Below are positions 1 through 8,133 of a stretch of 25,194 nt of DNA, piece after piece; positions within the stretch are counted from its first letter, which is position 1, and every line of letters begins with the position of its first letter. Source of the stretch: Candidatus Marinamargulisbacteria bacterium. GTDB lineage: Bacteria > Margulisbacteria > Marinamargulisbacteria > UBA817. The notes under the pieces are model-generated. The model saw nothing but the letters and a program-made list of their open reading frames with translations. It ran no database searches and was not told the DNA's origin. The DNA is taken from positions 1 to 25,194 of the forward strand of contig JALQXX010000023.1 of NCBI GenBank assembly GCA_023262965.1, read 5' to 3'. The translations under genes were made by a program, and so were the position numbers.

Positions 1-313
1 ATTGATCGTTTTGGGTTGGCAATGAGCGACCATCACACAAGGGGGAGCTAAGAAGTGATCGTTGATGATTGAAGAGAGGGAAATGGGTATCGCCCGTTTT
101 TGTAGAAGGTGCTCGAAGACGGGTAAACGGGAGTGCATCGGCACTTCCAAAAGACTTTAGTACCGTTAATAGCATCACGAGGTTTCTGGGGTTAACGATA
201 TCTTTAAGTAAACTGACAAGTTCTTTAGATGGTTTTGTGCTGTTTTCACGATTTCTTATCATGTTAGTTGGTTGATTTTGTGGTATATCCAATCGATTTG
301 CATGTAAATTCAT
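1..313 (-). CDS. Unrecognised protein, N-terminal 104 residues (cut by window edge)
   Basis: An open frame runs leftward from an ATG at 311-313 to the window edge without a stop. A strong Shine-Dalgarno (AAAAGGAG, complement of 320-327) lies 6 bases before the ATG, so this start is well supported. The protein begins MNLHANRLDIPQNQPTNM and is polar and basic for about 30 residues. A moderately hydrophobic stretch follows near residues 45-60 (LVMLLTVLKSFGSADA). It could be a late signal sequence or a weak membrane segment, although it contains a lysine. The rest is rich in Pro, Ser and Thr. I recognise no domain. The polar N-terminus resembles in style the two membrane proteins at 8134-11949, but I see no alignable motif, so kinship is not claimed. 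Confidence 0.62.
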   Translation of the reverse strand, partial: MNLHANRLDIPQNQPTNMIRNRENSTKPSKELVSLLKDIVNPRNLVMLLTVLKSFGSADALPFTRLRAPSTKTGDTHFPLFNHQRSLLSSPLCDGRSLPTQNDQ

Positions 314-367
314 AGTAAACTCCTTTTCCGCTATTCCTATTATTAAAATAATTAAATAACAGCATAT

Positions 368-395
368 ATCGTATATAAATATTATTGCATTTCAA
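368..395 (-). promoter_or_regulatory. Possible promoter for the leftward gene ending at 313
   Basis: On the minus strand a TTGAAA box (complement of 390-395) and a TACGAT box (complement of 368-373) are separated by 16 bases. It lies about 55 bases upstream of the ATG at 313. The surrounding DNA is very AT-rich, so chance matches are likely and the call is weak. Confidence 0.3.
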
Positions 396-418
396 TTTTT
401 TAATATAATATTTTTCTA

Positions 419-447
419 TTGACAATAATTATTGATGACGGTATCAT
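419..447 (+). promoter_or_regulatory. Sigma-70-type promoter for the lipoprotein gene at 529
   Basis: A perfect TTGACA (419-424) is followed after exactly 17 bases by TATCAT (442-447). Transcription would begin near 454, giving a leader of about 75 bases that ends in the AGGGGTGAT ribosome site. The 314-528 gap is an AT-rich divergent promoter region; nothing else is seen in it. Confidence 0.75.
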
Positions 448-528
448 AGTTCAGATATATAAAAATATAATTGTTAGCTAAGGCCTTATTTTTTATATAG
501 ATGAGAATTACAATTAGGGGTGATTAAT

Positions 529-2418
529 ATGAGTGTAAAAATAAAAAAATACATAGTAGTAATGATGGGTTTAATTTGTGTGGCCTGTGCACGTTTGAGC
601 CATGAACGCCTAATTGGTTCATCAAGCAATGTGCCACCAAAGGAATTGGTTGGGTACCGTGTAATATGGTCTGGGATGGGGGGTGGCATGGGCGCTACCA
701 ATGAAGTCATTGCCCCAGCGGAGTTACCGGCCATTAAATCGTTTACGCCGCGGGCTATTCAATATAAGCCCGGGTTTCGTATATACGCATCGCCGGTTGT
801 TTTTGGGTATAACAACAATCAATATGTGGTGACATTGTGGACCAATCAAAGCAGCGTTCATGTGGTAACGTACACATACACCAATGAGGGTGAATTGAAT
901 CCGATTGTATTTCAAAAACCGATTGTGTTTGATGCTGATATACAGTATTACAAGTCGCATCAACTGGCGTTAGCGATTGAGGATGGTTATCCGGTTCTAT
1001 ATGTGGGGCATGCTAAGGGAATTGCCAAGATTCATGCGCAGTTAGGGTCTATTTTGGCTCAAAAAACCGAGACTGACGGGGTGTTTTACATCCGTGTTGT
1101 GGGTGATCACGTGGTGTATGCATCCAAAAATAAGGCATATAAAACCACAGCGGACTTAGACGCGGTAGCATCTGTAAACCTATCCGGTACGATTCCCAAT
1201 GATGCATTACCAATTGTTGTATCGGGTGATTACGTGTATTTTCCAACAGAAGCGGATGTTGATCAAGTTGATTTGGATGGGTTTGCCCGTCAATCAACAT
1301 TGACATTAAAGTCAGAAATGACTTGGAATGGTTTACAGCGATCGCAAGAGTTTGTTGGAAATTTGGCGGCGTATAATATGAATGATGGGGTTATTGTGGC
1401 AAAGAAGTTAGTTAATCAGGTCAGTTCAGATCCAAGTCGAACATACCAAGGCGCTCGGAGACAGTTTTCAGTGACACGATACGAGCGGTTTGGGAATGCC
1501 AGCGCCCCCACGTTTCCGCCATTTGGATATTACACGTATTTGGCATCTGGTGTTGCGAATAATCGTAATGTAGTATATACTCAGCTTAATTTTTTAGTAG
1601 AAAATAGCAGTGATTTTGAAAATTATGTGTCAACAAACGGTGATTATTCGCACAGTGTATTAGCCGTCTCTGGATCCATAACGTATTTGGCGGAAATGTA
1701 TTTGGTGTCGGTTTATATGGAAACAACAGGCATTTCGGAAACCCCACTATCAAAAGACGAAACCAATGAAGATCTTGTTATAGAAGGAGATGGTCCGCAT
1801 TGTAATAGTATACGAAATGTCCACAATGTGTTTCCCCGAGGGGTTGTGAAGTATATTCCCAATAATGATCGCGTTGACAATGCAGATTTTCGTCTGGAAG
1901 ATCCTCCTCTTGGAGATTTAAGAGATCAAGATATGGCATTATTTGGCGAGCCTTTTTTTAAGAAGGAACTATATGTACATATATCGGACGTTTTTAGTAA
2001 GACTAAGTTGTCGAGCTGTAATCAAGGAACGTTACAGCTAACCCATGTTAATTATTCCAATCGATTTTTTGTAATATCGCCACAAACGGGTGTTGGGTTG
2101 GCTGTTCAAAATATTAATGAGTCGTTTTTTTTGCCAGAGGTTGGGAATGCTGTTCCGATATATAGTGAGAGTGCCGTATTAACAGATAATCTTGGCCCGA
2201 TCAATTTTTGGAACGATCTCCACAGTTTCGAAAAAACAGCCAACAAGCTTAACACCTACCATTCCCAGGTAGCCATTGGCAAAGGCGATGCGCAAATCAC
2301 CACCGCCTTCACGGATCCAGACATGGAAATTCATACCATAGCCATAGGAAAAGGGCTGATTATTTTGGGCGGGAGTCATTCCAATGGGGATGAAGGCACC
2401 CTATATTATTTAGATTAA
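529..2418 (+). CDS. Probable lipoprotein of unknown function, 629 aa
   Basis: I chose the ATG at 529 because AGGGGTGAT (516-524) sits just upstream; an in-frame GTG at 520 is inside that site. The N-terminus is a lipoprotein-type signal: a basic start (MSVKIKK), a hydrophobic core ([12 protein letters not shown]) and Cys20 as the likely lipidated residue. The box CVAC is not canonical, since position -3 is Cys rather than Leu. The mature part is rich in beta-forming residues (Tyr, Val, Thr), with stretches such as [15 protein letters not shown] and [15 protein letters not shown]. These resemble blades of a WD/PQQ-type beta-propeller, but no canonical repeat signature is present, so this is inference. 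It lies alone on its strand with its own promoter, and its last 9 bases overlap the end of convergent tyrS. A surface or periplasmic role is likely; the function is unknown. Confidence 0.8.
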   Translation: MSVKIKKYIVVMMGLICVACARLSHERLIGSSSNVPPKELVGYRVIWSGMGGGMGATNEVIAPAELPAIKSFTPRAIQYKPGFRIYASPVVFGYNNNQYVVTLWTNQSSVHVVTYTYTNEGELNPIVFQKPIVFDADIQYYKSHQLALAIEDGYPVLYVGHAKGIAKIHAQLGSILAQKTETDGVFYIRVVGDHVVYASKNKAYKTTADLDAVASVNLSGTIPNDALPIVVSGDYVYFPTEADVDQVDLDGFARQSTLTLKSEMTWNGLQRSQEFVGNLAAYNMNDGVIVAKKLVNQVSSDPSRTYQGARRQFSVTRYERFGNASAPTFPPFGYYTYLASGVANNRNVVYTQLNFLVENSSDFENYVSTNGDYSHSVLAVSGSITYLAEMYLVSVYMETTGISETPLSKDETNEDLVIEGDGPHCNSIRNVHNVFPRGVVKYIPNNDRVDNADFRLEDPPLGDLRDQDMALFGEPFFKKELYVHISDVFSKTKLSSCNQGTLQLTHVNYSNRFFVISPQTGVGLAVQNINESFFLPEVGNAVPIYSESAVLTDNLGPINFWNDLHSFEKTANKLNTYHSQVAIGKGDAQITTAFTDPDMEIHTIAIGKGLIILGGSHSNGDEGTLYYLD

Positions 2419-3582
2419 TTTCAAAAACCGGCGTTTACCCACCCGAATAATGGTATTGGGGTGGGGATCCAGCTCATGATGGGGGTCCGAAATGGGGTGA
2501 TCATTCACCCAAACGGCGCCCTGATCCATTAACCGGCGGGCCTCTTTTTTGGATGGGGCCAATCCCTGATCCACCAAGAAGGCCACCAATGGTTGGGCGT
2601 GGGTCATGGTATGGGTGGGAATATCCTGAGGGATGCCTTTATCTGAAAACACATGAACAAACCGATCCCGCGCGGCGTCGGCGGCGTCGGCACCATGAAA
2701 CTGCGACACAATCGTATGCGCTAAATGCCGTTTATGGTCTCGGGGGTTAGCGCCCCCATCCAAGTCGGCCTGTATGGCGGCTAGCGCGTCGGCAGGCACC
2801 CGTGTCACCAGCTGATAGTAGCGGTGAATCAACGCATCGGGAATGCGCATGCACTTGCCAAACATATCGTTGGGATGATCGCGTAGGGGAATGTGATTGT
2901 TTAACGATTTGCTCATTTTATGATGGCCATCCAAGCCTTCTAAAAGCGGCAGTGTTAGAACGGATTGGGGGGGGATTCCGGCGTCTTTTTGCAACTGGCG
3001 GCCGACCAATAAATTGAATAATTGATCGGTTCCCCCGACTTCCACATCATTTTTTAAATGCACCGAGTCATAGCCCTGCAGTAGCGGGTATAAAAATTCA
3101 TGAATACCAATGGGGGTGTTGGCCGCACGCCGTTTCGCAAAATCGTCCCGTTCCAGCATGCGGGATACCGTCATTTTGGCGCATAGCTGAATCATATCCA
3201 CAGGGGTGAGTTGATTCAACCATGTACTGTTGTAGACCACGGTGGTTTTTTGGGGATTGAGTACGGTAAATACCTGATCCATATAGGTTGTTGCATGGGC
3301 AGCCACCGCTTCGGCGGATAACGATGGGCGGGTAACGGAGGTGCCTGTGGGGTCCCCAATTTGGGCGGTAAAGTCACCAATCAAAAAAATAACGCGATGC
3401 CCCAATTCTTGCAAACGGGCCAGCTGATTTAGGGCGACCGCATGCCCCAAATGCAAATCGGGAGCAGACGGATCCGCACCCCATTTAATGGTCAAGGGCC
3501 GATTCCCGTTCAAATCCGACCAAAATGAATCGGAATCGGTAATAATCTGATCAAATACAGATGGTGTTAAGGCCTCGCGCAT
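2410..3582 (-). CDS. tyrS: Tyrosyl-tRNA synthetase
   Basis: This cytoplasmic class I enzyme charges tRNA-Tyr with tyrosine using ATP. Counting from the ATG at 3582 (390 aa), the HIGH-type motif is HLGH at 44-47 in the segment [19 protein letters not shown] is at 222-226. The segment [20 protein letters not shown] (171-190) is typical of the subgroup related to B. subtilis TyrZ. A C-terminal S4 RNA-binding domain spans about 331-388 ([20 protein letters not shown]). An ATG six bases upstream (3588) is also in frame, but the -10 box at 3591-3596 places the transcript start near 3584, downstream of it. The mRNA would then be nearly leaderless with 3582 as the start. No Shine-Dalgarno is visible for either ATG. 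The gene is single, divergent from accB and convergent with the lipoprotein gene. Confidence 0.95.
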   Translation of the reverse strand: MREALTPSVFDQIITDSDSFWSDLNGNRPLTIKWGADPSAPDLHLGHAVALNQLARLQELGHRVIFLIGDFTAQIGDPTGTSVTRPSLSAEAVAAHATTYMDQVFTVLNPQKTTVVYNSTWLNQLTPVDMIQLCAKMTVSRMLERDDFAKRRAANTPIGIHEFLYPLLQGYDSVHLKNDVEVGGTDQLFNLLVGRQLQKDAGIPPQSVLTLPLLEGLDGHHKMSKSLNNHIPLRDHPNDMFGKCMRIPDALIHRYYQLVTRVPADALAAIQADLDGGANPRDHKRHLAHTIVSQFHGADAADAARDRFVHVFSDKGIPQDIPTHTMTHAQPLVAFLVDQGLAPSKKEARRLMDQGAVWVNDHPISDPHHELDPHPNTIIRVGKRRFLKLI

Positions 3583-3590
3583 ACCCATTT

Positions 3591-3619
3591 AGTATAAAGG
3601 GCCAGACGCATTCATTCAA
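3591..3619 (-). promoter_or_regulatory. Promoter of tyrS (near-leaderless)
   Basis: Minus-strand TTGAAT (complement of 3614-3619), a 17-base spacer and TATACT (complement of 3591-3596). The predicted start, near 3584, falls almost on the tyrS ATG at 3582, leaving essentially no 5' leader. Confidence 0.6.
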
Positions 3620-3669
3620 CGCCTCTAGCGGACAGGTCGCACTTTACCATGCCATGGATTAAAAATCGG

Positions 3670-3698
3670 TTGCAAAACCCGGGCTTTACCGATACATT
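3670..3698 (+). promoter_or_regulatory. Possible promoter of the accB-recJ-rel operon (near-leaderless)
   Basis: TTGCAA (3670-3675), a 17-base spacer and TACATT (3693-3698). Both boxes match consensus at 4 of 6 positions. Transcription would begin near 3705, two bases before the accB ATG. No Shine-Dalgarno precedes accB, which fits a leaderless start. Confidence 0.45.
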
Positions 3699-3706
3699 TA
3701 ATAGAT

Positions 3707-4162
3707 ATGGACTTTAAAAAAATTAAGCGTTTGGTCGCCTTGGTAGAAAATTCAAAAATATCGGCCCTATCGGTTGAAGAAAATGGATTGAAAATCAATA
3801 TCAAACGAGAGATGCCCGGGTCCGTCTCCTACACAGTGCCTTCGGTGGAATCCGTTCCGGTTCATCCCGTTGCCCCACCGGTTCCAGAACCAGCTGCTGA
3901 AACACCAGCCGTTGATTCCACTTTAATCCCCATAACATCCCCTATGGTGGGCACATTTTACACATCCCCTAATCCCGAGTCCCCGCCTTTTGTTGCCGTT
4001 GGGGCATCGGTATCCGTAGGTACAGTTGTGTGTATTATTGAGGCCATGAAGCTGTTTAACGAGCTCGAATCAGAGGTGTCCGGGGTGATTGATACCGTGT
4101 GTGTGGCGAACGGTGATCCCGTGGAGTTTGGCCAAACCCTCTTTCTTGTTCGCCCCAAATAA
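3707..4162 (+). CDS. accB: Biotin carboxyl carrier protein of acetyl-CoA carboxylase
   Basis: This 151-residue protein carries the biotin that shuttles CO2 between the biotin carboxylase and carboxyltransferase parts of acetyl-CoA carboxylase, the first step of fatty-acid synthesis. The C-terminal biotinyl domain (about 74-151) has the biotinylation motif EAMKLFNE with Lys115 as the modified residue. The usual AMKM is AMKL here. The upstream segment ITSPMVGTFYTSPNPESPPF (76-95) is the standard BCCP signature. Residues 1-35 match the usual N-terminal helix, and residues 45-70 form a Pro/Ala/Val-rich linker. Length is normal. The start lacks a Shine-Dalgarno and may be leaderless. In many bacteria accC follows; here recJ starts one base after the stop, so accC must lie elsewhere. 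Confidence 0.96.
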   Translation: MDFKKIKRLVALVENSKISALSVEENGLKINIKREMPGSVSYTVPSVESVPVHPVAPPVPEPAAETPAVDSTLIPITSPMVGTFYTSPNPESPPFVAVGASVSVGTVVCIIEAMKLFNELESEVSGVIDTVCVANGDPVEFGQTLFLVRPK

Positions 4163-4163
4163 T

Positions 4164-5849
4164 GTGAGTCAAACCGTTTGGGAGGTATTTGAGGCCAATG
4201 ACTTATCTCATAAAATAGCCACGCATTTGCGCTGTTTGCCTATAGTGGCTCAGTTAATGCTCAATCGTCAGGTTGCGACCGTGCATGATGCGCAGTCATT
4301 TTTAACCGATACCTGGGATGAGTGGCCGTTGCTACCCAATCAATCCGAGCTAATGGCGCATATTCAGGCGTTGGTGGATCACCAGGCCGCCATTTGTGTT
4401 TATGGGGATTACGATGTGGATGGGGTAACGTCCACGGCTATTCTCGTTACCATATTACGCCAGTTGGGATGTCGGGTGGATTATATTGCGCCCCATCGAT
4501 TTACGGATGGGTATGGGCTCAACCCAAATCGAATGATCGGGATTGCGGAACGAGGGTATGATGCCTTAATCACAGTCGATTGTGGGGTGTCCAATTACCA
4601 GGAAATTGAAGCCCTTAAGCAAATGGCTCCCACAATGGTGGTGTTAATCATTGACCACCACAAATGCCCGACCACGTTACCAAAAGCGGACGCCATTGTT
4701 AATCCGCAGTTAGCCGAACCGGATCACCCCGCCCGGCATCTGTGCGCCGCAGCCTTGGTGGATTATTTGTTTCGCACATCCCCCATAGCTGGGGCTGATG
4801 TGGATGATTATGCCGATCTGGTTGCCATTGGTCTGGTTGCGGATGTCATGCCCCTAACCCGTTTAAATCGATGGTATGTGAAGCGTGGGCTGGCCCGTAT
4901 TCAATCCCAACCCCGAGAAGCGTTGCGATCGCTTTGTATTACCGCGGGCATCAATACTCAGCATGCGACGGCACAGACCATTGGGTTTGGTATTGGCCCG
5001 CGGTTAAACGCGCCGGGTCGATTGGGTGATCCCAAACCGGTTGTGGAATGGTTGCTGAGCACCGATCCCACCCGTATGAACGCATTGGTGCGTGATATTG
5101 AAGCCATGAACCTTAAGCGGCGATCCATTGGCGATACCATTCAAGCGGATATTGATAATCAACTGGCAGAGGATCCCACCGAAATAACCCACAAGGGTCT
5201 GTTTTTGTCGGGGCAATACTGGCATATGGGTATTATTGGCATTAACGCATCGCGATTGGTGAACCGGTACAACAAACCCGTTGTGATTGTGGCGTTTGAT
5301 GGGGATATGGCTCGCGGATCTGCCCGTAGTGTGCCTGGGGTCAATATGTATGCGATTTTAAAGGAATGTTCCCAGTATTTAACCCATTTTGGGGGCCATA
5401 GTCAAGCGGCGGGATTCTCGTTGCACGCGGGCAACATTCCGGCATTTAAGCAGGCGTATCGAGAGGCCTGCGATCGCGCGATGGACCATTCAGACAGCCT
5501 ACAGCGACTGCGCATTGATGCCATATTGCCACTATCCCAAGTGTCCTTGGATTTTATTGACGCGATTGATCAGTTGGCTCCCTTTGGGGAAGGGAATCCG
5601 CAGCCCCTATTTTATGCCGATGCCACCATGGTGGAGGCCCGATCCGTAGGGCAGAAAAAAAACCATATTAAATTTCGGTTTACCCAAGATACAGCGGTGA
5701 TGGATGGCATTGGATTTGATATGGCAGATCGGGTATCCGCCATACGCACGCAACGGGTGTGGGTGGCCTTTCATGTGTCGAAAAACGATTTTGGTGGTCA
5801 ACTAACGCCTCAGTTGCAGGTAATCGATATTAAAGCTCATGAGCATTGA
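4164..5849 (+). CDS. recJ: Single-stranded-DNA-specific exonuclease RecJ
   Basis: RecJ degrades single-stranded DNA 5' to 3' in recombination and mismatch repair, using Mn2+/Mg2+. Counting from the GTG at 4164 (561 aa), DHH-family motifs occur in order: VYGDYDVDGVTS (79-90, metal ligands), PHRFTDGYGLN (110-120), ITVDCGVSN (136-144), IIDHHKC (162-168) and GLVADVMPL (223-231). The RecJ-typical GIGPRLNAPGRLGDP follows. The DHHA1 motif FGGHSQAAGFSL and the nucleic-acid-binding segment PFGEGNPQPLF lie near the C-terminus. The open frame extends upstream into accB, but homology begins near this GTG, one base after the accB stop; translational coupling is likely because no Shine-Dalgarno is seen. 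Length is typical. The last 11 bases overlap rel. Confidence 0.95.
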   Translation: MSQTVWEVFEANDLSHKIATHLRCLPIVAQLMLNRQVATVHDAQSFLTDTWDEWPLLPNQSELMAHIQALVDHQAAICVYGDYDVDGVTSTAILVTILRQLGCRVDYIAPHRFTDGYGLNPNRMIGIAERGYDALITVDCGVSNYQEIEALKQMAPTMVVLIIDHHKCPTTLPKADAIVNPQLAEPDHPARHLCAAALVDYLFRTSPIAGADVDDYADLVAIGLVADVMPLTRLNRWYVKRGLARIQSQPREALRSLCITAGINTQHATAQTIGFGIGPRLNAPGRLGDPKPVVEWLLSTDPTRMNALVRDIEAMNLKRRSIGDTIQADIDNQLAEDPTEITHKGLFLSGQYWHMGIIGINASRLVNRYNKPVVIVAFDGDMARGSARSVPGVNMYAILKECSQYLTHFGGHSQAAGFSLHAGNIPAFKQAYREACDRAMDHSDSLQRLRIDAILPLSQVSLDFIDAIDQLAPFGEGNPQPLFYADATMVEARSVGQKKNHIKFRFTQDTAVMDGIGFDMADRVSAIRTQRVWVAFHVSKNDFGGQLTPQLQVIDIKAHEH

Positions 5850-7959
5850 CACGTTAATTGCATTGTGTGACTATATGCCCCCTGCGGATCACAATCTTAT
5901 CCGTCAGGCCCACGCGTTTGCCAGCATGCATCACGCGAATCAAACCCGGCATTCCGGCGATCCGTATACCGTTCATTTAGAGCAAGTGGCCATTATTTTA
6001 GCCAAACTGCATCAGCATCCCACCATTATTGTGGCCAGTTTGCTTCACGATATTTTGGAAGATACCACCTGTACCGATGCGGCTATTCAGGAAGGATTTG
6101 GTGACACCGTATTGGCGCTTGTTAAAGGTGTTACAAAGTTGGCTCGAATTAATTTTCCATCATCCAGCGAGCAACAGGCTGAAAACTTTCGGCGTCTATT
6201 TATGGCCATGGCCAATGATATTCGCGTTATTATTATTAAGTTGGCCGATCGCTTGCACAATATGCGAACCATTCATCATTTGCGACCCGATAAACAGCGG
6301 CGCATTGCCAAAGAGACCTTGGAAATATACGCGCCCTTGGCTCATCGATTGGGGATGGGGAGCATTAAATGGGAGCTGGAAGATGGGGCCTTTTCGGTGT
6401 TGCATCGTGATGATTTTGTCCATATTAAATCCCTTATATCCGAAAAACGGCATGAGCGTGAGGCCATTGTGGACACCATGTGTCAAACCGTTCGGGATCT
6501 GATGCATGAAGCGGGAATTGAGGCGGATGTATCGGGCCGGCCCAAACACTTTTATTCAATCTATAAAAAAATAAAAGTAAATAAAATTGAATTTAGTCAA
6601 TTATTTGATTTGTATGGTATTCGCATTATTACCGATACGGTGTCGCATTGTTATCATATTTTGGGAATGATTCACACCAATTACAAGCCTGTGGAGGGGC
6701 GGATTAAAGATTACATTGCGTTACCAAAGTCCAACATGTACCAGTCTTTGCACACAACGGTGATTGGTTCGAAGGGGCACCGTATTGAAATTCAGATTCG
6801 GACACAGGAGATGCATACGGTAGCCGAGCATGGCATTGCGGCGCATTGGATGTATAAGCAAAAAAAGAAGGTGTCTAAAAATGCGATGGATCTGGTGTGG
6901 TTGAACCATATTTTAGAGGAGTCTCCCGATCAATTTATTGAAAATTTAAAATCCAATTTATACAACGATGATGTGTTTATATTTACCCCCAAAGGGGATG
7001 TCATTGCGTTGCCGAAGGGGGCCACTATTTTGGATGCGGCCTTTAAAATACACACCGATGTGGGGCTGCGATTTAAAGCAGGCATTGTGAATGGTCGGAT
7101 TGTGCCGATTCAATACGTATTGGTTAATGGGGATCAGATTGACATTCATCAGCGGCGGAATCCCCAGCCCAATTTGGGTTGGTTGGATATTGTAACCACC
7201 CGATTTGCCAAAGCCAAAATCAAATCATTTTTTAAGCGGCAGGATGCGGAGTTGCGGTTGCATTTGGGTGAAACGACCTTTAAAAAAATCTTGCTAAAAT
7301 ACGGGTTTATTCAAACCAAAAAACAAGATATCGCTCCATTTTTAGAGCGTATTCAAGCAAAAACAAACTATCGCAGTCCGGCGGATATTTTTATAGCCAT
7401 TAGCAATAAAGAATTAAGTGATGATCTGGTTGTAAAGGCGTGTAAAGATGATCCGTTGGATGTTACTGATTTTCTACACAAGTCATCGGCCAAACGAATG
7501 GATCGACCGCTTATTTTGGTGGATGGGGAAACCGATATTGAAACCCATATTGCGCAATGTTGTCAGCCCTTGCCAGGGGATCCAATTTTGGGGTATATCA
7601 CACGGGGATTTGGGGTTGCGATTCACCATCGGCATTGCCGAACGGTACTAAAGCATAAAGACATGTCACGCATGACCGCCGCCAGTTGGACATACCATCA
7701 TCAAGATGTATACGCAACCGATATTGAATTAACCGTTATTGACCGACCGCATTTGTTAAAAGATATTTTGCAAGAACTAAGTGCGTCGCGGATTAATATT
7801 TCAAAAGCCGCTACCACGTTATATAAAAATGGTCGTGCCAAGATATTTTTGACCTGTGATATTGGGCAGCTGGACGAATACATCCACATTAAGCAACGGT
7901 TACTGCGATTTGAAGACATTGTGGATATACGCCGCAATAGTTCTGTGGGCGAATCGTAA
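5839..7959 (+). CDS. rel: Bifunctional (p)ppGpp synthetase/hydrolase, RelA/SpoT family
   Basis: This 706-residue enzyme makes and degrades the starvation alarmones ppGpp and pppGpp. The N-terminal HD hydrolase domain looks complete: Arg37, His46 and the His70-Asp71 pair with Glu74-Asp75 (LLHDILEDT), plus IKLADRLHNMRTI near 133-145. Hydrolase activity is therefore expected, unlike in E. coli RelA. The synthetase domain has GRPKHFYSIYKKI (233-245), LFDLYGIRII (255-264) and IEIQIRTQEMHTVAEHGIA (316-334). A TGS domain follows (IFTPKGDVIALPKG, 381-394). Then come the conserved-cysteine region (AQCCQPLPGDPILGY) and a C-terminal ACT domain (IDRPHLLKDILQELSASRIN). The ATG at 5839 lies inside the end of recJ, so the gene is the third member of the accB-recJ-rel operon. 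No paralogous synthetase is seen in the window. Confidence 0.95.
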   Translation: MSIDTLIALCDYMPPADHNLIRQAHAFASMHHANQTRHSGDPYTVHLEQVAIILAKLHQHPTIIVASLLHDILEDTTCTDAAIQEGFGDTVLALVKGVTKLARINFPSSSEQQAENFRRLFMAMANDIRVIIIKLADRLHNMRTIHHLRPDKQRRIAKETLEIYAPLAHRLGMGSIKWELEDGAFSVLHRDDFVHIKSLISEKRHEREAIVDTMCQTVRDLMHEAGIEADVSGRPKHFYSIYKKIKVNKIEFSQLFDLYGIRIITDTVSHCYHILGMIHTNYKPVEGRIKDYIALPKSNMYQSLHTTVIGSKGHRIEIQIRTQEMHTVAEHGIAAHWMYKQKKKVSKNAMDLVWLNHILEESPDQFIENLKSNLYNDDVFIFTPKGDVIALPKGATILDAAFKIHTDVGLRFKAGIVNGRIVPIQYVLVNGDQIDIHQRRNPQPNLGWLDIVTTRFAKAKIKSFFKRQDAELRLHLGETTFKKILLKYGFIQTKKQDIAPFLERIQAKTNYRSPADIFIAISNKELSDDLVVKACKDDPLDVTDFLHKSSAKRMDRPLILVDGETDIETHIAQCCQPLPGDPILGYITRGFGVAIHHRHCRTVLKHKDMSRMTAASWTYHHQDVYATDIELTVIDRPHLLKDILQELSASRINISKAATTLYKNGRAKIFLTCDIGQLDEYIHIKQRLLRFEDIVDIRRNSSVGES

Positions 7960-8133
7960 TTCAGTCGGGGTAGGCGCGAAACTGGCGTAGCTGTGGGATA
8001 CACGTTGACTACAAATGATGCTATTTTTGAGATGGTGCGCCCGTATGCATGGTGGGCCTACCATTTTCCCAGTTTAATAACTGTTGGAGAAGAAAGGGTT
8101 GTCCTCACCGCTTAAAACGAGGCTGAATGACAT
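7960..8133. other. Convergent intergenic gap with one short palindrome
   Basis: This 174-base gap separates the ends of rel (+) and the membrane protein gene (-). A near-perfect palindrome (ATGGTGGGCCTACCAT, 8049-8064) could form a short hairpin with one G-T pair, followed by ATTTTCCC. It is a poor terminator candidate. No gene or RNA is recognised here. Confidence 0.35.

Noticed and set aside
69-275. Open frame of 68 codons on the plus strand
   Set aside because: It lies antisense to the partial gene at 1-313, which has a strong ribosome site; this frame has none and no plausible domain.
4089-4163. Upstream ATG extension of recJ into accB
   Set aside because: It would add 25 residues encoded by the accB biotinyl domain in another frame; RecJ similarity starts near the GTG at 4164.
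6029-6502. Plus-strand frame of 157 codons within rel
   Set aside because: It is out of frame with the conserved HD and synthetase motifs, and its Trp/Cys/Pro-rich product looks like noise.
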